Shown: positions 1-9,541, counted from the stretch's first letter. The stretch: DNA of 27,153 nt from Saccoglossus kowalevskii (GCF_000003605.2 NW_003109094.1:410214-437366); one strand, 5' to 3'. Numbers and translations are program-made. The notes: a model not told the origin generated them from the sequence alone.

Positions 1-1215
1 TCATATACATATGCCATAACACAATCAAAGGAAGCTTAGAAAGAACTTCCGTGTGCTGAGAGTATTGGAGACACGTTAAAATTAAAAATTTGCTTTTCAA
101 ACAAGAAGTGTGGCAACTAAGATTTGTCTGCACGACATGAAAACAATGTGATTCACATTATCAAAATTTTCATCCATGGTTTTTAGTCTAATTATTTCCA
201 GAGCACCTCTTGACGATTTCAATTTAAATTTAGTTTTTTAGATATCAGAAATAGGCTAATAAATAATCAATATAGATTTAGGTCTGTATATAGTTTCAGA
301 ACTCACATGTACAAAATTTAATTATAATGTGATGAGTAATCATGACTGAATTAGCAGAAAGCTGAAAAGTAAATTATTATGCAAATTAGGTAATTATTAT
401 TGATGTGTATGAACCTAAAACTAATTAGATCATTCATTGAATTAAGATGAGTAATTTCACGGACCATCTATGTACAAAGTTTCATTGAAATGTGATTAGA
501 ACCAACAAATATGAATTATTATGCAAATTAAGTTAATATGATCTGATTTTAACCCAAAACTAATCAGGTCTGTGCATTGTCCTAGAACACCTATGTACCA
601 AGATTCATTGAAACGGGACAATTAGTACTTGCAATATCAGTGTAAAAGCCGAAGACTAACTAATTATGCAAATTAGTTGATTAATATGCACAGTTTTACC
701 AAAAGTAATCAGGTCTCTGCGATCTTCTAGATCATCTATGTACCAAGTTTCATTGAAAATAAATTAAGTAATAGTACTTGAAATATCAAAAGCTGAAAAT
801 TGATTAATTATGCAAAATTAGGTAATTAATATTTCACATATCTGTCTGTGCATTGTCCTAAGTTCCATTGAAATGTGATGATTAGTACCAGAGACATCAG
901 TTGAAGAACCGAAAATTTACTAATCATTATGCAAATTAGGAGAATTATAAGCATGAATTTTTACCAAAAACCAATCAAATCTGTGCATTAGTCCAGAGCA
1001 TCTATGTGCCAAGTTTCATCAAAATTCAATGAATGGCTTTTAGATATCAGTGGAACAGTCAAGGAACAGTTAAAAATTAGCTAATTATCATGCAAATCAG
1101 GTAATTAATATGCATGGTTCAACCAAAACCTATTCATATCTGCGGATTAGCCCAGAGAATCTATGTACCAGATTTCATTAAAAACCAACATACGGTTCGT
1201 GAGATATCAGTGGAA
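1..1215. repeat. Degenerate ~145-bp tandem array with octamer motif
   Basis: At least six diverged units can be followed by the landmark ATGCAAATTAG or a close variant at 379, 521, 665, 810, 929 and 1090, giving spacings of 142, 144, 145, 119 and 161. Between the landmarks the same phrases recur in order: a run like 'ctatgtaccaagtttcattg', then a 'gatatcag' block, then 'gctgaaaa' and the octamer. The units are too diverged to be a young satellite, and no open frame of note runs through them. The array ends in a GGAC/CA microsatellite, as a second, unrelated-looking array near 3.9-4.5 kb also does. Confidence 0.75.
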
Positions 1216-1240
1216 CGGACGGACGGACACACACACACAC
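1216..1240. repeat. (CGGA)n(CA)n microsatellite
   Basis: Three CGGAC/GGAC steps run directly into an alternating AC tract. It caps the tandem array to its left and is analogous to the GGAC run at about 4497-4517. Confidence 0.85.
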
Positions 1241-2029
1241 ATACAGACTAACCGCAAAGACTTCCATTGTGTGCTTCACGGGAGTCCAAACCACTGTAAA
1301 CAGTTTCACAAGAAAAGAAAAGAAAACATGAATGTCACAGTCCCCGTCATTTAATTATAAAATACTCATGATAAAATGATACATGGAACCTCTCCAAACA
1401 GGTGAATTAATATGTACTTTATGTGGGTACAACTCATCATAAAGTGATTTCCCATAATCTAGTATTGTACTGATAACTTCCATTGACCCATGTCCAAAAT
1501 CTCAGAGTACAACGAAAGTGCAACCAAACTACGTCTCATACATGTATACATGCTCAAAAACTGCATTCATAAATCTGAGTAAACCTTGATGTACCTTTAA
1601 TAACAACTTGACTTCTTTGTTAATTCAGGTCTTTGTATATTGCCAGGACCTGGGTTTGTTTCTGTATCACCACTATAATTCACCTCAAAATGTAACCATT
1701 ACACCCCTCTACAGTTTCCACAGAGATTGGTAATAGTACGACCCATCTTTCACTGATTCAGATCAAGGTCATAACCAGGTCATGGCATCACTAAAAACCC
1801 TGGCATTACAATCTAAGCTAATTAATTATTCTGAGCATGCTCAGTAGTGTTGGGATAGGTAATTTTGGAAAAAAATCATGAAAAAGACCCATTTAGGATT
1901 TTCAGATCTGGCAAAAAAATTATGTGCAAATTTGGCAGAGACTTATTCATCAACCTGCCAAGTTTCATCGATATCTGCTGCATAATTTGAGAAAATGGTA
2001 GAAACCGGAAATAAGAAACTATACTCTGG
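1241..2029. other. No gene seen
   Basis: AT-rich sequence with stop codons in all frames. I see no domain, no exon with paired splice sites and no RNA gene here. It could be intergenic DNA or 3' flank of the minus-strand HECT gene. Confidence 0.6.
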
Positions 2030-2435
2030 AGTTTTTTGTTTTACAAAAAATATATAATTAATTGTCAATTTAGCCTTTTTAACGCGATCACGAAAACTAG
2101 TGTGACTGCGAAAGTAATCCTGACTGGACGCATCTGCAGGCGACCTCCTGCGTTGGAATGAAAACCAAAGTGGAATCACTCCAGTGATTATGCTAATTAA
2201 AAGATGTTGACGAGCATCCATCTCTGCGATGGAATCGAGTCAACCGTTAAAAGGTTGCGTTTACTTTCTCACACCCACTCATGAATAATCAATGACATCA
2301 TGAATAATTATTATCAGTCAAATACCCGCAGATGCGTCCAGTCGGGACTTTTTTAACGGTCAGGTTAGTTTTCGCAATCACGCTTATAGGACTAAAAAAA
2401 CAATTATTTCTTTTTGTAAAAAAAACAAGCAGCCT
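2030..2435. mobile_element. Fold-back (MITE-like) element with long inverted arms
   Basis: The block near 2120-2142 (ctgactggacgcatctgcag) returns as an inverted copy near 2328-2346 (gcagatgcgtccagtcggga). The similarity extends outwards through 'acgaaaact' / 'agttttcg' to T-rich tips near 2035 and 2430 (tttacaaaaa against tttttgtaaa). The arms are about 100 bp each with roughly 180 bp of unique centre. No transposase is encoded, so this fits a non-autonomous DNA element. The short open frames across it (about 1943-2221 minus and 2332-2520 plus) are products of the arms, not genes. Target-site duplications were not resolved. Confidence 0.6.
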
Positions 2436-2714
2436 GACGGCTGAGATAGCCCCGCTGTTAGCAATGAACATTTCAATTAAAGAACTGAAGATATCATTAG
2501 AAAATGAACAATATGTATAGTATCAAAGCAATCAGACTTACGTTTTTTTACAAGAAGTCGAAAATTTTACTTTTTCCCAAAAATATTCACCAAAAATAGA
2601 GAATTTGAGATTTTGACATGAAGTGAACAAATCTGAGAAAGAACCATCAAAGGTACTTGCATATCAAATTAAAAAACATTCTGACTTGCGGTTTCGAAGA
2701 AGAAGTTGAGATTG

Positions 2715-2860
2715 TAAAGTTGATGACGACGGACAATCAGTAATATGAACAGCTGTGTCAACTTTGTCGACAGTAGAGCTAAAAGTTGACGAGGACGACA
2801 GACAATTACTCATATGATAAGCCCCGCTCGACAAAGTCAACAGTGGAGCTAAAAAGTGAT
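2715..2860. repeat. Short diverged tandem duplication (~67 bp)
   Basis: Two adjacent copies share the order agttga(t/c)ga-gacgac, acaat(c/t)a, a Cat-atGA block, then 'cagt(a/g)gagctaaaa' (about 2717-2783 and 2784-2858). It lies just 3' of the HECT gene stop and has no evident function. Confidence 0.5.
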
Positions 2861-2915
2861 TAATGTAATCATAGTATATCATGCTGGGAAAAAGTAAATT
2901 AAAAGAAGCAACATT

Positions 2916-3181
2916 TTATATATTTCCAAAAAAATGGTTTAAAAAGGCTTCATCATACAGACCCAACAGTATTTTTTTTTCTGGAAGTTGTTGATCAAGA
3001 CATGCTCTTGGGAGCTTCAGCATATTAATACAGGTGTTTGCAGTAGGAAAGAATAATGCATCTTTTAGCTTTTCATAGAATGATAATGAAGGACCTTCTC
3101 TATATCCCAAAATTGGCTCATGGAAGTCACATGTAACAAACTTCAGAATGTGGGTCAATGTAATCCCAGATCTTCTACCAC
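2916..3181 (-). CDS. HECT E3 ubiquitin ligase, last exon (C-lobe with catalytic Cys), G2E3-like
   Basis: This is the terminal exon of a minus-strand HECT-type E3 ligase, an enzyme that takes ubiquitin from an E2 onto a cysteine and passes it to a substrate lysine. The exon starts after the acceptor ...attgtag at 3183-3182 and reads 87 codons to a TAA at 2918-2916. It shows ILKFVTCDFHEPILGY, then FPTANTCINMLKLP, where the C (codon 3032-3030) is in the position of the HECT thioester cysteine, then LYDEAFLNHFFGNI at the very end. The order and ending match animal proteins annotated as G2/M phase-specific E3 ubiquitin-protein ligase-like. The reading frame joins that of the 4782-4947 exon exactly (G+GT = Gly). 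The family call is from motif memory; the exact orthologue is not determined. Confidence 0.82.
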
Positions 3182-3244
3182 CTACAATATATTAAGAAAT
3201 AGAATGATGTACAAAAATGTATTGGGGTCAATTTTACATTGTCA

Positions 3245-3450
3245 AGAATTATGTATCTGCACTGCACTGCACACCACACCACCCTACGCACTACACCACA
3301 CCAAACCATACACCACACCACACACACCACTCCACACTACACCACACAACCCGAACACCACACCACACCATACACTACACCACACCATCCTATACCACAC
3401 CACACCAAACCATACACCACACCACACACACCACTCCACACTACTCTACA
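3245..3450. repeat. ACC/CA-rich low-complexity tract with ~104-bp internal duplication
   Basis: About 200 bases are built from imperfect CACCA, CACTA and CATACA steps. One longer phrase starting ccaaaccatacaccacacca occurs at 3301 and again at 3405, so part of the tract has duplicated as a ~104-bp unit. Three overlapping open plus-strand frames (His/Thr/Pro-rich) result only from the lack of T-containing stops. It lies inside the last intron of the minus-strand HECT gene. Confidence 0.8.
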
Positions 3451-3799
3451 GAATCAATGCAGTACAGTTCTAAATATTATTGGTCCTGTAGTGAAGTAGC
3501 AAATAAACAAGCAGCCTGTATGTAATTAAAGATATTGTCATAAAATGAACACATCTGATGCTGGTCAATTCAAGGAATGTACATATACGAATCAAAGCAA
3601 TCAGCAACAGTTTTTTTGAGAAATTGTTGAAAGTATCAAAAGTAAATAATTGAAGATATTGCCACAAAATTAACAAGTCATTAAAAATGACACAGTCCCC
3701 ATTACATTTTTTAAAGTTCTCTTTGTGCTTGTCATATTAAAGTGGAGGGGTTGTCACAAGCTTGTCCTTAAAACTTGAATCCCAAGTTGCGTTTACAAC

Positions 3800-3850
3800 A
3801 GATTGTTTATTTACATCAAATTCGAACATGTGTTGCGTGAAGACCCCTCC
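3800..3850. repeat. Dispersed repeat copy (related to 18252-18302)
   Basis: The phrase 'ttgtttatttacatcaaatt' followed by cgaacatgtgttgcgtga resembles 'ttgtttacatgcaattcgaa' followed by cacgtgctgcgcga near 18258-18292. Both lie in noncoding DNA; the length of the full element is unclear. Confidence 0.4.
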
Positions 3851-3904
3851 GGTTTAAGACATAGCAAAGAAAAAGTGAAAGCATGTCCATCACATTTTAA
3901 ACAA

Positions 3905-4520
3905 ACAAGATGGCCGCCAGTCGGGCAAATTTGATCAAATTGCAAATTGAATTGACATGTACATGTATCCATTTATGACATGCTAAATATCAATGAAAAT
4001 GATACATGGGTGACAGAGATATAGTAATATGGATTCAAATAAAAACAGCCGTTATTCGGCCATCTTTGATCTGATTATGAAACAAAGTGACATGTATGAT
4101 GTATGTGCCAAATACGAATGAAAATGGCACATAAATCTTAGAAATATAGTAGTGAGGCCAAAAAGTCAGATGGCTGTCAATCGGCCATCCTTGATCCAAT
4201 TTTCAAACAAATTTGATACCACAAGATACCACATTTAAAAAACAAAACAAGATGCCTGCCAGTCGGCCATCTTTGATCCAATTGCAAAAGAATATGTCAT
4301 GGACATGTATAATCTATGTACCAAATTTTAATGAAAACTGACAAAGCATGTCCAAAATACAACATTTTCAAAAAACAAGATGGCTGCCAGTCGGCCATTT
4401 TGAATCGAATCGCTAAACCACTGCATGTGCATATGTCCCACATAAAGTACTAGGCACATGCTAAGAATGAACGGAATCGGTCCAAAATATGACTCCGGAC
4501 GGACGGACGGACGGAGACCG
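3905..4520. repeat. Degenerate ~130-bp tandem array ending in GGAC run
   Basis: The landmark agatgg(c)(t/c)gccagtcggcca followed by tctttgatccaattgcaaa recurs near 3908, 4042, 4168, 4250 and 4379, with phrases like 'atgtaccaaat...aatgaaaatg' between. The array ends with a GGAC microsatellite at about 4497-4517. Related units reappear near 7440-7600. It lies in the last HECT intron. The landmark translates as a KMAASRPS-like peptide, which is a chance product of the repeat, not a gene. Confidence 0.7.
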
Positions 4521-4781
4521 AAAGAATTAGAATATTGTCACAAAATGAAAAAAAACGGCTCAACAGATGAAACAGTTTTTGGCAAGCAAAAGCCAAACCA
4601 ATCCATTAAGTTCAGGCCCACGTCAGTTACCTAGAACTGCATTTGTTTGTTAAAACATCAAAGCTATCAGTCTATTTTAATATGATTTACACAATCTGAA
4701 TATTATATTTTTTAATATGCAATCATCATTTGACATACAAGAACATGTATGCAAAGATTTATAAAAATTCAATCTACTTGC
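4521..4781. other. Intron sequence, nothing further seen
   Basis: This is the 5' part of the last HECT intron (minus-strand sense). No further exon, repeat or RNA gene was recognised. Confidence 0.5.
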
Positions 4782-4947
4782 CTGCTACTTCTCTCAGGTA
4801 TGCAATGAAGACTGCATAAACTTCATTTTCATACTTGCGGCTGTTTGATCCCTCAGGCTTTAAGAGAAACTTTAGTTTCCGAAAGGTCAAAATGCTATTT
4901 TCATTTGGTACAAACAAATACATAAACTGTGGCAGCTTCTTACAAAG
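4782..4947 (-). CDS. HECT E3 ubiquitin ligase, internal exon (end of N-lobe/hinge)
   Basis: The exon follows the acceptor ...ttattgtag and encodes 55 codons plus one base: LCKKLPQFMYLFVP, then LTFRKLKFLLKPEGSN, then YAVFIAYLREVAG. In the G2E3-like HECT family this stretch lies just before the C-lobe. The donor reads G|GCAAGTA, so the downstream intron is of the rare GC-AG class; no GT donor nearby keeps the frame. The frame is uninterrupted and continues correctly in the 2916-3181 exon. Confidence 0.8.
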
Positions 4948-6176
4948 CTACAATAAAATCAAAGAAGGAAAATTTAAAAAATAAAATAACTGACATTTCT
5001 GAAAAAAAGTTATTCAACATGTAATATGTACAATTTGCTGAACACCCAGTGTTCTCCACGAAGCGTTTCTGAGTAGAAGGTGCAACTCTGACAACTGACA
5101 GGTTGTTTGCATCTACTGGTGTATATATAGATATTCCATCTTAACTGATCTAAACTTGACTTTTATTGTCAACCTATTATAGACATTTATTATGTCTGAT
5201 GTTAACGCATTAAACTAAACTAAACATGACAATGCACAACGCCTAGATTTTTTCTGAAATTATTGAAGTCAAAATTCACCGTTCAAAAGAGACTGCTTGA
5301 ATAAAATTGAGAAGACATTCAATAAATTCACCATCATTTAAAAATTAATGGCTGACATCATTGACGTTGATGAGACAAAGCGTATCACATGTTTGCATAA
5401 TCAGTCGTTAATAATCAATACAGGAATACATGAATGAAATGTTTAGAAAGCAGAAGTAAACCACGCTTTGAATGGGAAAACTAAATCATGTAACTAATTC
5501 TGTCATTCTGTATCCATCAACTATTTTTTTTTAATGGCTATTTTTTTTAAAACTACCAGCTTAAATGCTTTGACAAGTGGTATGTTGACCTCTATTTGAT
5601 TTGTTAATTTTGTGACAATATGATCACTTGTCTATTTTTAGTGAATATCTTTGTGATTTTGGGTGAAAAAATGCTATTTTTGACTTCTTTAAATTAACAG
5701 CACTGATACTTGGGGTAAGCAAGATTTGTAACCTGGAAAAATTGCACTTGCCATAGCAACAACTGTGTAAACTATCTTGATTGTGATATGTCAATAATAT
5801 GGTAAAAATAACTATATCTCATCATATCAAACACTATCAACCTTGTTTTGCTGAAGACACCATACAAACACAGTGGACCTATTTTGGTCGTCAGGTCACT
5901 AGTTGATAAATGACTTGGCCTTTGAAGTCAAAAGACACAGTTTCAGGTCGAATCGGATATCAGTTCTCAGCATGCAATCTACAACATTCGCTTACGATGA
6001 AACTAAGTTGAGTTTTACTTGCATTTCATAACTGAGTAATAATAATCAATGCTTGTGACTTCTCAAAAACAAGCAAGTTATTCGCTGGTAAAATGCTGTA
6101 ACTGGGCGTAACCCATGAAAAGTTTAAGCTAAAACGTTGTTTTTAGTGATTTGAGATTTAAAATCTGCATTCTTAC
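4948..6176. other. HECT intron, no other gene seen
   Basis: AT-rich intron between two clear HECT exons on the minus strand. No additional coding exon, repeat array or RNA gene could be supported. Confidence 0.6.
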
Positions 6177-6331
6177 AACAATGCCCATACATATCTTGCA
6201 TATGCCAAGTTTATCAAAACCAATTCTGAGCTTTTTAATACAAAGTGATTGCATGGTACTTTCAAAAAGTTCTTGTCGAACCTCTTCTTTCATGAACTGT
6301 GGTATTCTACCATTTTGCAATGTACTAAGTC
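6177..6331 (-). CDS. HECT E3 ubiquitin ligase, internal exon (N-lobe)
   Basis: The minus-strand frame reads LSTLQNGRIPQFMKEEV, then RQELFESTM, then IKKLRIGFDKLGIC, matching the HECT N-lobe stretch 'GG/NG-x-P-x-F ... LR-x-G-x-D-x-LG' of the G2E3-like family. The 3' end uses a good donor (GTT|GTAAGA, intron from 6176) that is phase 0 and joins the next exon in frame. The 5' end is odd: the only nearby AG (6326-6325) puts the exon out of frame with the preceding exon. The frame and the expected residues G-L-S would close only if the exon began at 6331 after a TG. The start given is therefore inferred. Confidence 0.72.
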
Positions 6332-6614
6332 CAGTAAAAAGAAAGGCAAAATATTGGTCAATTGTACAAATGAGGAATGATATATGGTAATTATTTTATT
6401 AAAATAGTTTTTTGAATAAGTATAACAATTGGTATCAATATAAAAAAATAAAGAAGTTTAATATTTTATTTCTGACACCATCAGCCTATTTTTTAGGAAA
6501 ATTTAAGACAATTAGTTGTACACTTTTAATATGCATCTACTCAGAGATGGCTAGTATAACTGAATCATGCCATGTATTTTCATTCACAAGTTAATGTAAA
6601 TCCAATGAACTTAC

Positions 6615-6744
6615 CCATTATGATACCAACAACCTCATAGTCGTCTGCAAGATGAAGCTTTAAACCATTTTCAAAATATTTATCATTTATTTCCCTCAAT
6701 ACTTCTGTAAAGAATTCTTTCCTTGAACCACCAAAAATCATGGG
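6615..6744 (-). CDS. HECT E3 ubiquitin ligase, internal exon (GG-x-R-x-EFF segment)
   Basis: The exon encodes MIFGGSRKEFFTEVLREIN, then YFENGLKLHLADDYEVVGII. FGGSRKEFF is the HECT N-lobe signature (family form GG-x-x-R/K-E-F/W-F), and DYEVVG is the expected following helix. Two AGs lie at the acceptor (cag|gaag). The second, with the exon starting at 6744, gives phase 0 and matches the upstream exon that ends ...FYGE. The first would shift the frame by one but would restore the family's usual spacing between GE and GG. The donor is ATGG|GTAAGT, phase 1. Confidence 0.78.
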
Positions 6745-6915
6745 CTTCCTGTAATTGTAAATATAGTAATATTTTTAACTGATAACATTCTAGCTATAGG
6801 TTACAATAGTGAATTTTAAGAAGCAATAAACCAGTTCAGTTATATATAGTTATATACAACTCAGCAAAGGCTTTTTATACACTTGAGATGAGATGCTGTG
6901 ATCACCAGAACCTAC

Positions 6916-7115
6916 CTCACCATAGAATTCTACTTCTAATGTCAATCTCAGGTTGTTAAGTAAGGCAATTTCATCCATTCCAGTACTTAAAATTTCAAAT
7001 CTGTCAACCATTATGAAATTGGTTTGGCCTTCTAAGACTTCACTTGAATCATCAATGTCCAATTTCCTTCCAGTCACCATTTGACTTTGAAAATATTTCA
7101 ATATTTCTACTGGGT
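6916..7115 (-). CDS. HECT E3 ubiquitin ligase, exon at start of HECT domain
   Basis: The exon follows the acceptor aatatttcag and reads PVEILKYFQSQ, then RKLDIDDSSEVLEG, then VDRFEILSTGMDEI, and ends LRLTLEVEFYGE at a GAG|GTAGGT donor. R-L-T-L-E-V-E-F-Y-G-E is the classic entry to the HECT N-lobe (L-x-V-x-F-x-GE). Together with the following exons it makes a HECT domain of about 300 residues, near the family's usual size. Upstream substrate-binding domains (a PHD-type zinc finger in G2E3) were not found. Confidence 0.78.
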
Positions 7116-7163
7116 CTGAAATATTGTTTTTTTTTCGCAATAGTCAAAAGTTACATTTACTGC

Positions 7164-7205
7164 TATATCCACAGAGTTGGATGGAGGTTTAGTTTCTTCA
7201 TCAGA
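7164..7205 (-). CDS. Possible small upstream exon of the HECT gene
   Basis: After a good polypyrimidine acceptor (gattattttcag) the frame reads SDEETKPPSNSVDIA and reaches a GCA|GTAAAT donor. The acidic, disordered-looking peptide could precede the HECT domain. However, the donor phase does not match the acceptor phase of the 6916-7115 exon, so the link is unproven and it could be chance. Confidence 0.25.
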
Positions 7206-7269
7206 CTGAAAATAATCATAACTAGTGAGTAATGAATGAGTAAAATCATTGAAAACCAAGTCTTATTAA

Positions 7270-7709
7270 AATACAACAATTGATTTTGAGATGTAGGTAG
7301 AAAAATTGGGTAATTATTATGCAAATTAACACAAAATAGCCACTGGTCTGCCATTTTGAATACATCTATATATCTATAACATGATGTATAGTAAATATAT
7401 ACAATTTTAACATAATCAGTCAAATAATGTCAGAAATACGGCTCCAGAACCGCATTCAGCCAGCCATTTTGAATCCAAATTCAAAAATAAAACGACATGC
7501 ATCAAGGTCTCTTAATGTTCCATAATGCACAAAAATGGACGCCATTCGGCCATCTTGAATCAGATCGTGAAACAAATTGATGTGCATATGCATAATATTA
7601 TGTATGATATATGTGTGAAGTTTGAATGTAATCGGTCTAGCCATGTGTAAGATACAGGTCCGGACACACACATGCACAGATACACAGACGCACAGAGTTC
7701 AATCTATAA
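7270..7709. repeat. Mixed relics of both tandem-array families
   Basis: A unit of the octamer array (attattatgcaaattaacac near 7313) is followed by units of the second array (cagccagccattttgaatcc near 7457 and gccattcggccatcttgaat near 7541). The block ends in a cggacacacacatgcacaga microsatellite. No gene is seen. Confidence 0.55.
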
Positions 7710-7742
7710 GTCCCTGTTTTCGAGCTGTATCTGAACAGGGAC
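7710..7742. repeat. 9-bp perfect inverted repeat (hairpin)
   Basis: GTCCCTGTT at 7710-7718 is matched by AACAGGGAC at 7734-7742 around a 15-base loop. It sits directly after the microsatellite that ends the repeat block, so it is probably the structured tip of the repeat element rather than a transcription terminator. Confidence 0.6.
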
Positions 7743-8572
7743 AAAAACAAATAATCAGAGTCGCAATTCATGCGAAACGTTTGGAATTATACTGTCTGTA
7801 ATTATTACGGTTGCAAAAATAATTGTGATCTGAATTTGGGAATGTTTTTTTTTAATGTAAACTTTGTCTGAAGAAAAAAAAGTGTGCATAAGAATTGAAT
7901 TTCTAATATTGGTACAAACCAAAACCTTACAGCCAAAATTACATAGTTTGTGAAAATCATTTCACACAAGATCAGATGCTTTGTACAAAATACATGATAG
8001 TAAAATATATATTGTGTTAATTCCAGAAATGAGTTTTGATGGATTTTCAAAATTATAGCTGTTATGCATCTTATGATTTGTTATTGTTTACTGAGCTAAA
8101 TATCCATATTTTGTTGTTGAAAGTCATAAACAAATTTGCAGTTGGGCTGTGCCGTGTGTAAAGTATAGGACAACGAGACAAGGGGGAATCCCCTGCAGGA
8201 AAACATGAACTCTTCTATGTGTTAACCAACAACGATTAGCCCAGAATGAAATAAATTTTAAGTTGTTTAAAAACCGTGAGTGTTGATTTGTATGCTATTG
8301 CCTGTACTAGGTGTCGAAGAAGCAATATGCCATGTACTGTTAGGTTAATGAGTTAATTAGTATACAAGCAGCTCTGGTCATAAGTATTTCATTAGTTTGA
8401 AGCTGCTGGTACTGAGACTTCACTTTTGGAATATTCTGGCTCAAAAGACAGGAACCAATCCCTGTTCCAAATTATCCATAATGATACAAGTGAACGTAAA
8501 AAACAATACAAGAACAGCAGAGAATGTACAATTTATAAGCAATGGATTGACTTTGAATTAACCTAGCCTAAT
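7743..8572. other. No gene seen
   Basis: AT-rich DNA with only short chance frames. No exon, RNA gene or recognisable repeat could be supported. Confidence 0.5.
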
Positions 8573-9250
8573 ATGTCACAGATGTACCCCAATGTAATAT
8601 TTTACTTTGTTAATTGGTTGTGTTTGTTTTATTGTGGAATAATGTTTGTTAACATAGCGATTGGTATAATTGGTCGTTGGTCTTTCACACCTGTTTATTT
8701 AATTTTGGATAAATTTCCAATTTTCTATGCTGCACCTGACACAGAAATATTTTTTAAACAAAAAACTATGTTCAAAAAATACTCACCAAGCGTGGATTAT
8801 TTTCAATTTCACCAGAAACTTCCAAAGAAACACTACTACTACCAGAGCTACTTCTTTGTTCCATATATTAAAAACACACCATCATATATAGAAGAAATGT
8901 TATCTTATATTGGTCAAACGATACCATATATAAACGTTTTGTCATCGTATATTGAAAACACACCATTATATATAGAAGCAATGTCACCATATATTGGTCA
9001 AACGACACCATATATAAACGTATTGTCATCATATATTGAAAACACACCATCATATATAAAAGCAATGTCACCATATATTGGTCAAACGACACCATATATA
9101 AACGTATTGTCATCATATATTGAAAACACACCATCATATATAGAAGCAATGTCACCATATATTGGTCAAACGACACCATATATAAACGTATTGTCATCAT
9201 ATATTAAAAGCAAGTCGTTATATAATGCAACAATGTCGTCATATACTTAA
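8573..9250 (+). CDS. Unidentified 225-codon ORF with C-terminal Tyr-Ile heptad repeats
   Basis: I do not recognise this frame. Residues 8-34 are strongly hydrophobic and could form one membrane segment or signal anchor. Residues 36-97 are basic and aromatic. From residue 98 the protein is a regular repeat: 28-residue blocks, each made of four heptads YIENTPS, YIEAMSP, YIGQTTP and YINVLSS, present about four and a half times before the stop. The DNA is a tandem repeat whose unit is a multiple of three, so an open frame would persist even without selection, and the opposite strand is also open through the repeat. There is no clear promoter or splice context. It may be a coding gene with minisatellite expansion or only noncoding minisatellite. 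Confidence 0.3.
   Translation: MSQMYPNVIFYFVNWLCLFYCGIMFVNIAIGIIGRWSFTPVYLILDKFPIFYAAPDTEIFFKQKTMFKKYSPSVDYFQFHQKLPKKHYYYQSYFFVPYIKNTPSYIEEMLSYIGQTIPYINVLSSYIENTPLYIEAMSPYIGQTTPYINVLSSYIENTPSYIKAMSPYIGQTTPYINVLSSYIENTPSYIEAMSPYIGQTTPYINVLSSYIKSKSLYNATMSSYT
8864..9247. repeat. Higher-order tandem repeat: 21-bp subunits in 84-bp units
   Basis: Four 84-bp units start at 8864, 8948, 9032 and 9116, and a degenerate partial unit starts at 9200. Each unit is four different 21-bp steps, all beginning TATAT and mostly ending in a CCA or TCA triplet. Units 2-4 differ from each other by only a few bases, while unit 1 and the final partial unit are more diverged. This is the pattern expected when a 21-bp array later amplified as an 84-bp block by unequal exchange, leaving old edges. 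Confidence 0.9.
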
Positions 9251-9344
9251 TGACAACCACATAAGACAGTGACGGCGTTCCATAATTTGACATTGTAAGG
9301 TTGTGTGTGTGATCATATGCCGCAATATTTATATTTGTTATATA

Positions 9345-9541
9345 TATATTGGTAGAAATGATGAACATTTTTGCAGCATTGCACACGATGGACATTTTAA
9401 AAATGTTAGATTTGGCAGTGTTTTTCGTACTTTCTTATGTCATGAGCTGCAAACGGCGAAGAAGCTTATTGAAACTTGTAATACTTCTTGGAATTTCATT
9501 TCTAATAGAAGATCAGGCTGTGAAACACGATCTACAATAAT
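9345..9541 (-). pseudogene. Decayed C-terminal part of RPA-like gene (zinc-ribbon remnant)
   Basis: Directly beyond the OB-fold exon the minus strand keeps a diluted match to the zinc-ribbon end of RPA1-like proteins. After a stop near 9541 one frame reads LLLEMKFQEVLQVSISFFAV, and another, further on, reads LTFLKCPSCAMLQKC. The CxxC piece resembles the family's KCPxC repeat. Frame changes and stops show decay. The short plus-strand frames over the same bases (9303-9638 and 9349-9540) look like shadows. Confidence 0.4.

Noticed and set aside
2332-2520. 62-codon plus-strand ORF
   Set aside because: It starts inside the right arm of the fold-back element and has no domain or splice context.
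3120-3525. Three overlapping His/Thr/Pro-rich plus-strand ORFs
   Set aside because: They follow from the ACC/CA low-complexity tract, are open in all three frames together, and lie inside an intron of the minus-strand HECT gene.
7710-7742. Rho-independent-type terminator
   Set aside because: The perfect hairpin is at the tip of a repeat block in eukaryotic DNA, with no adjacent gene and no following T-run.
8868-9200. 110-codon minus-strand ORF through the 84-bp repeat
   Set aside because: The repeat unit is a multiple of three, so both strands stay open. The minus frame has no unique part outside the repeat.
8864-9247. CRISPR array
   Set aside because: The 84-bp units are contiguous without unique spacers, and the setting is eukaryotic.
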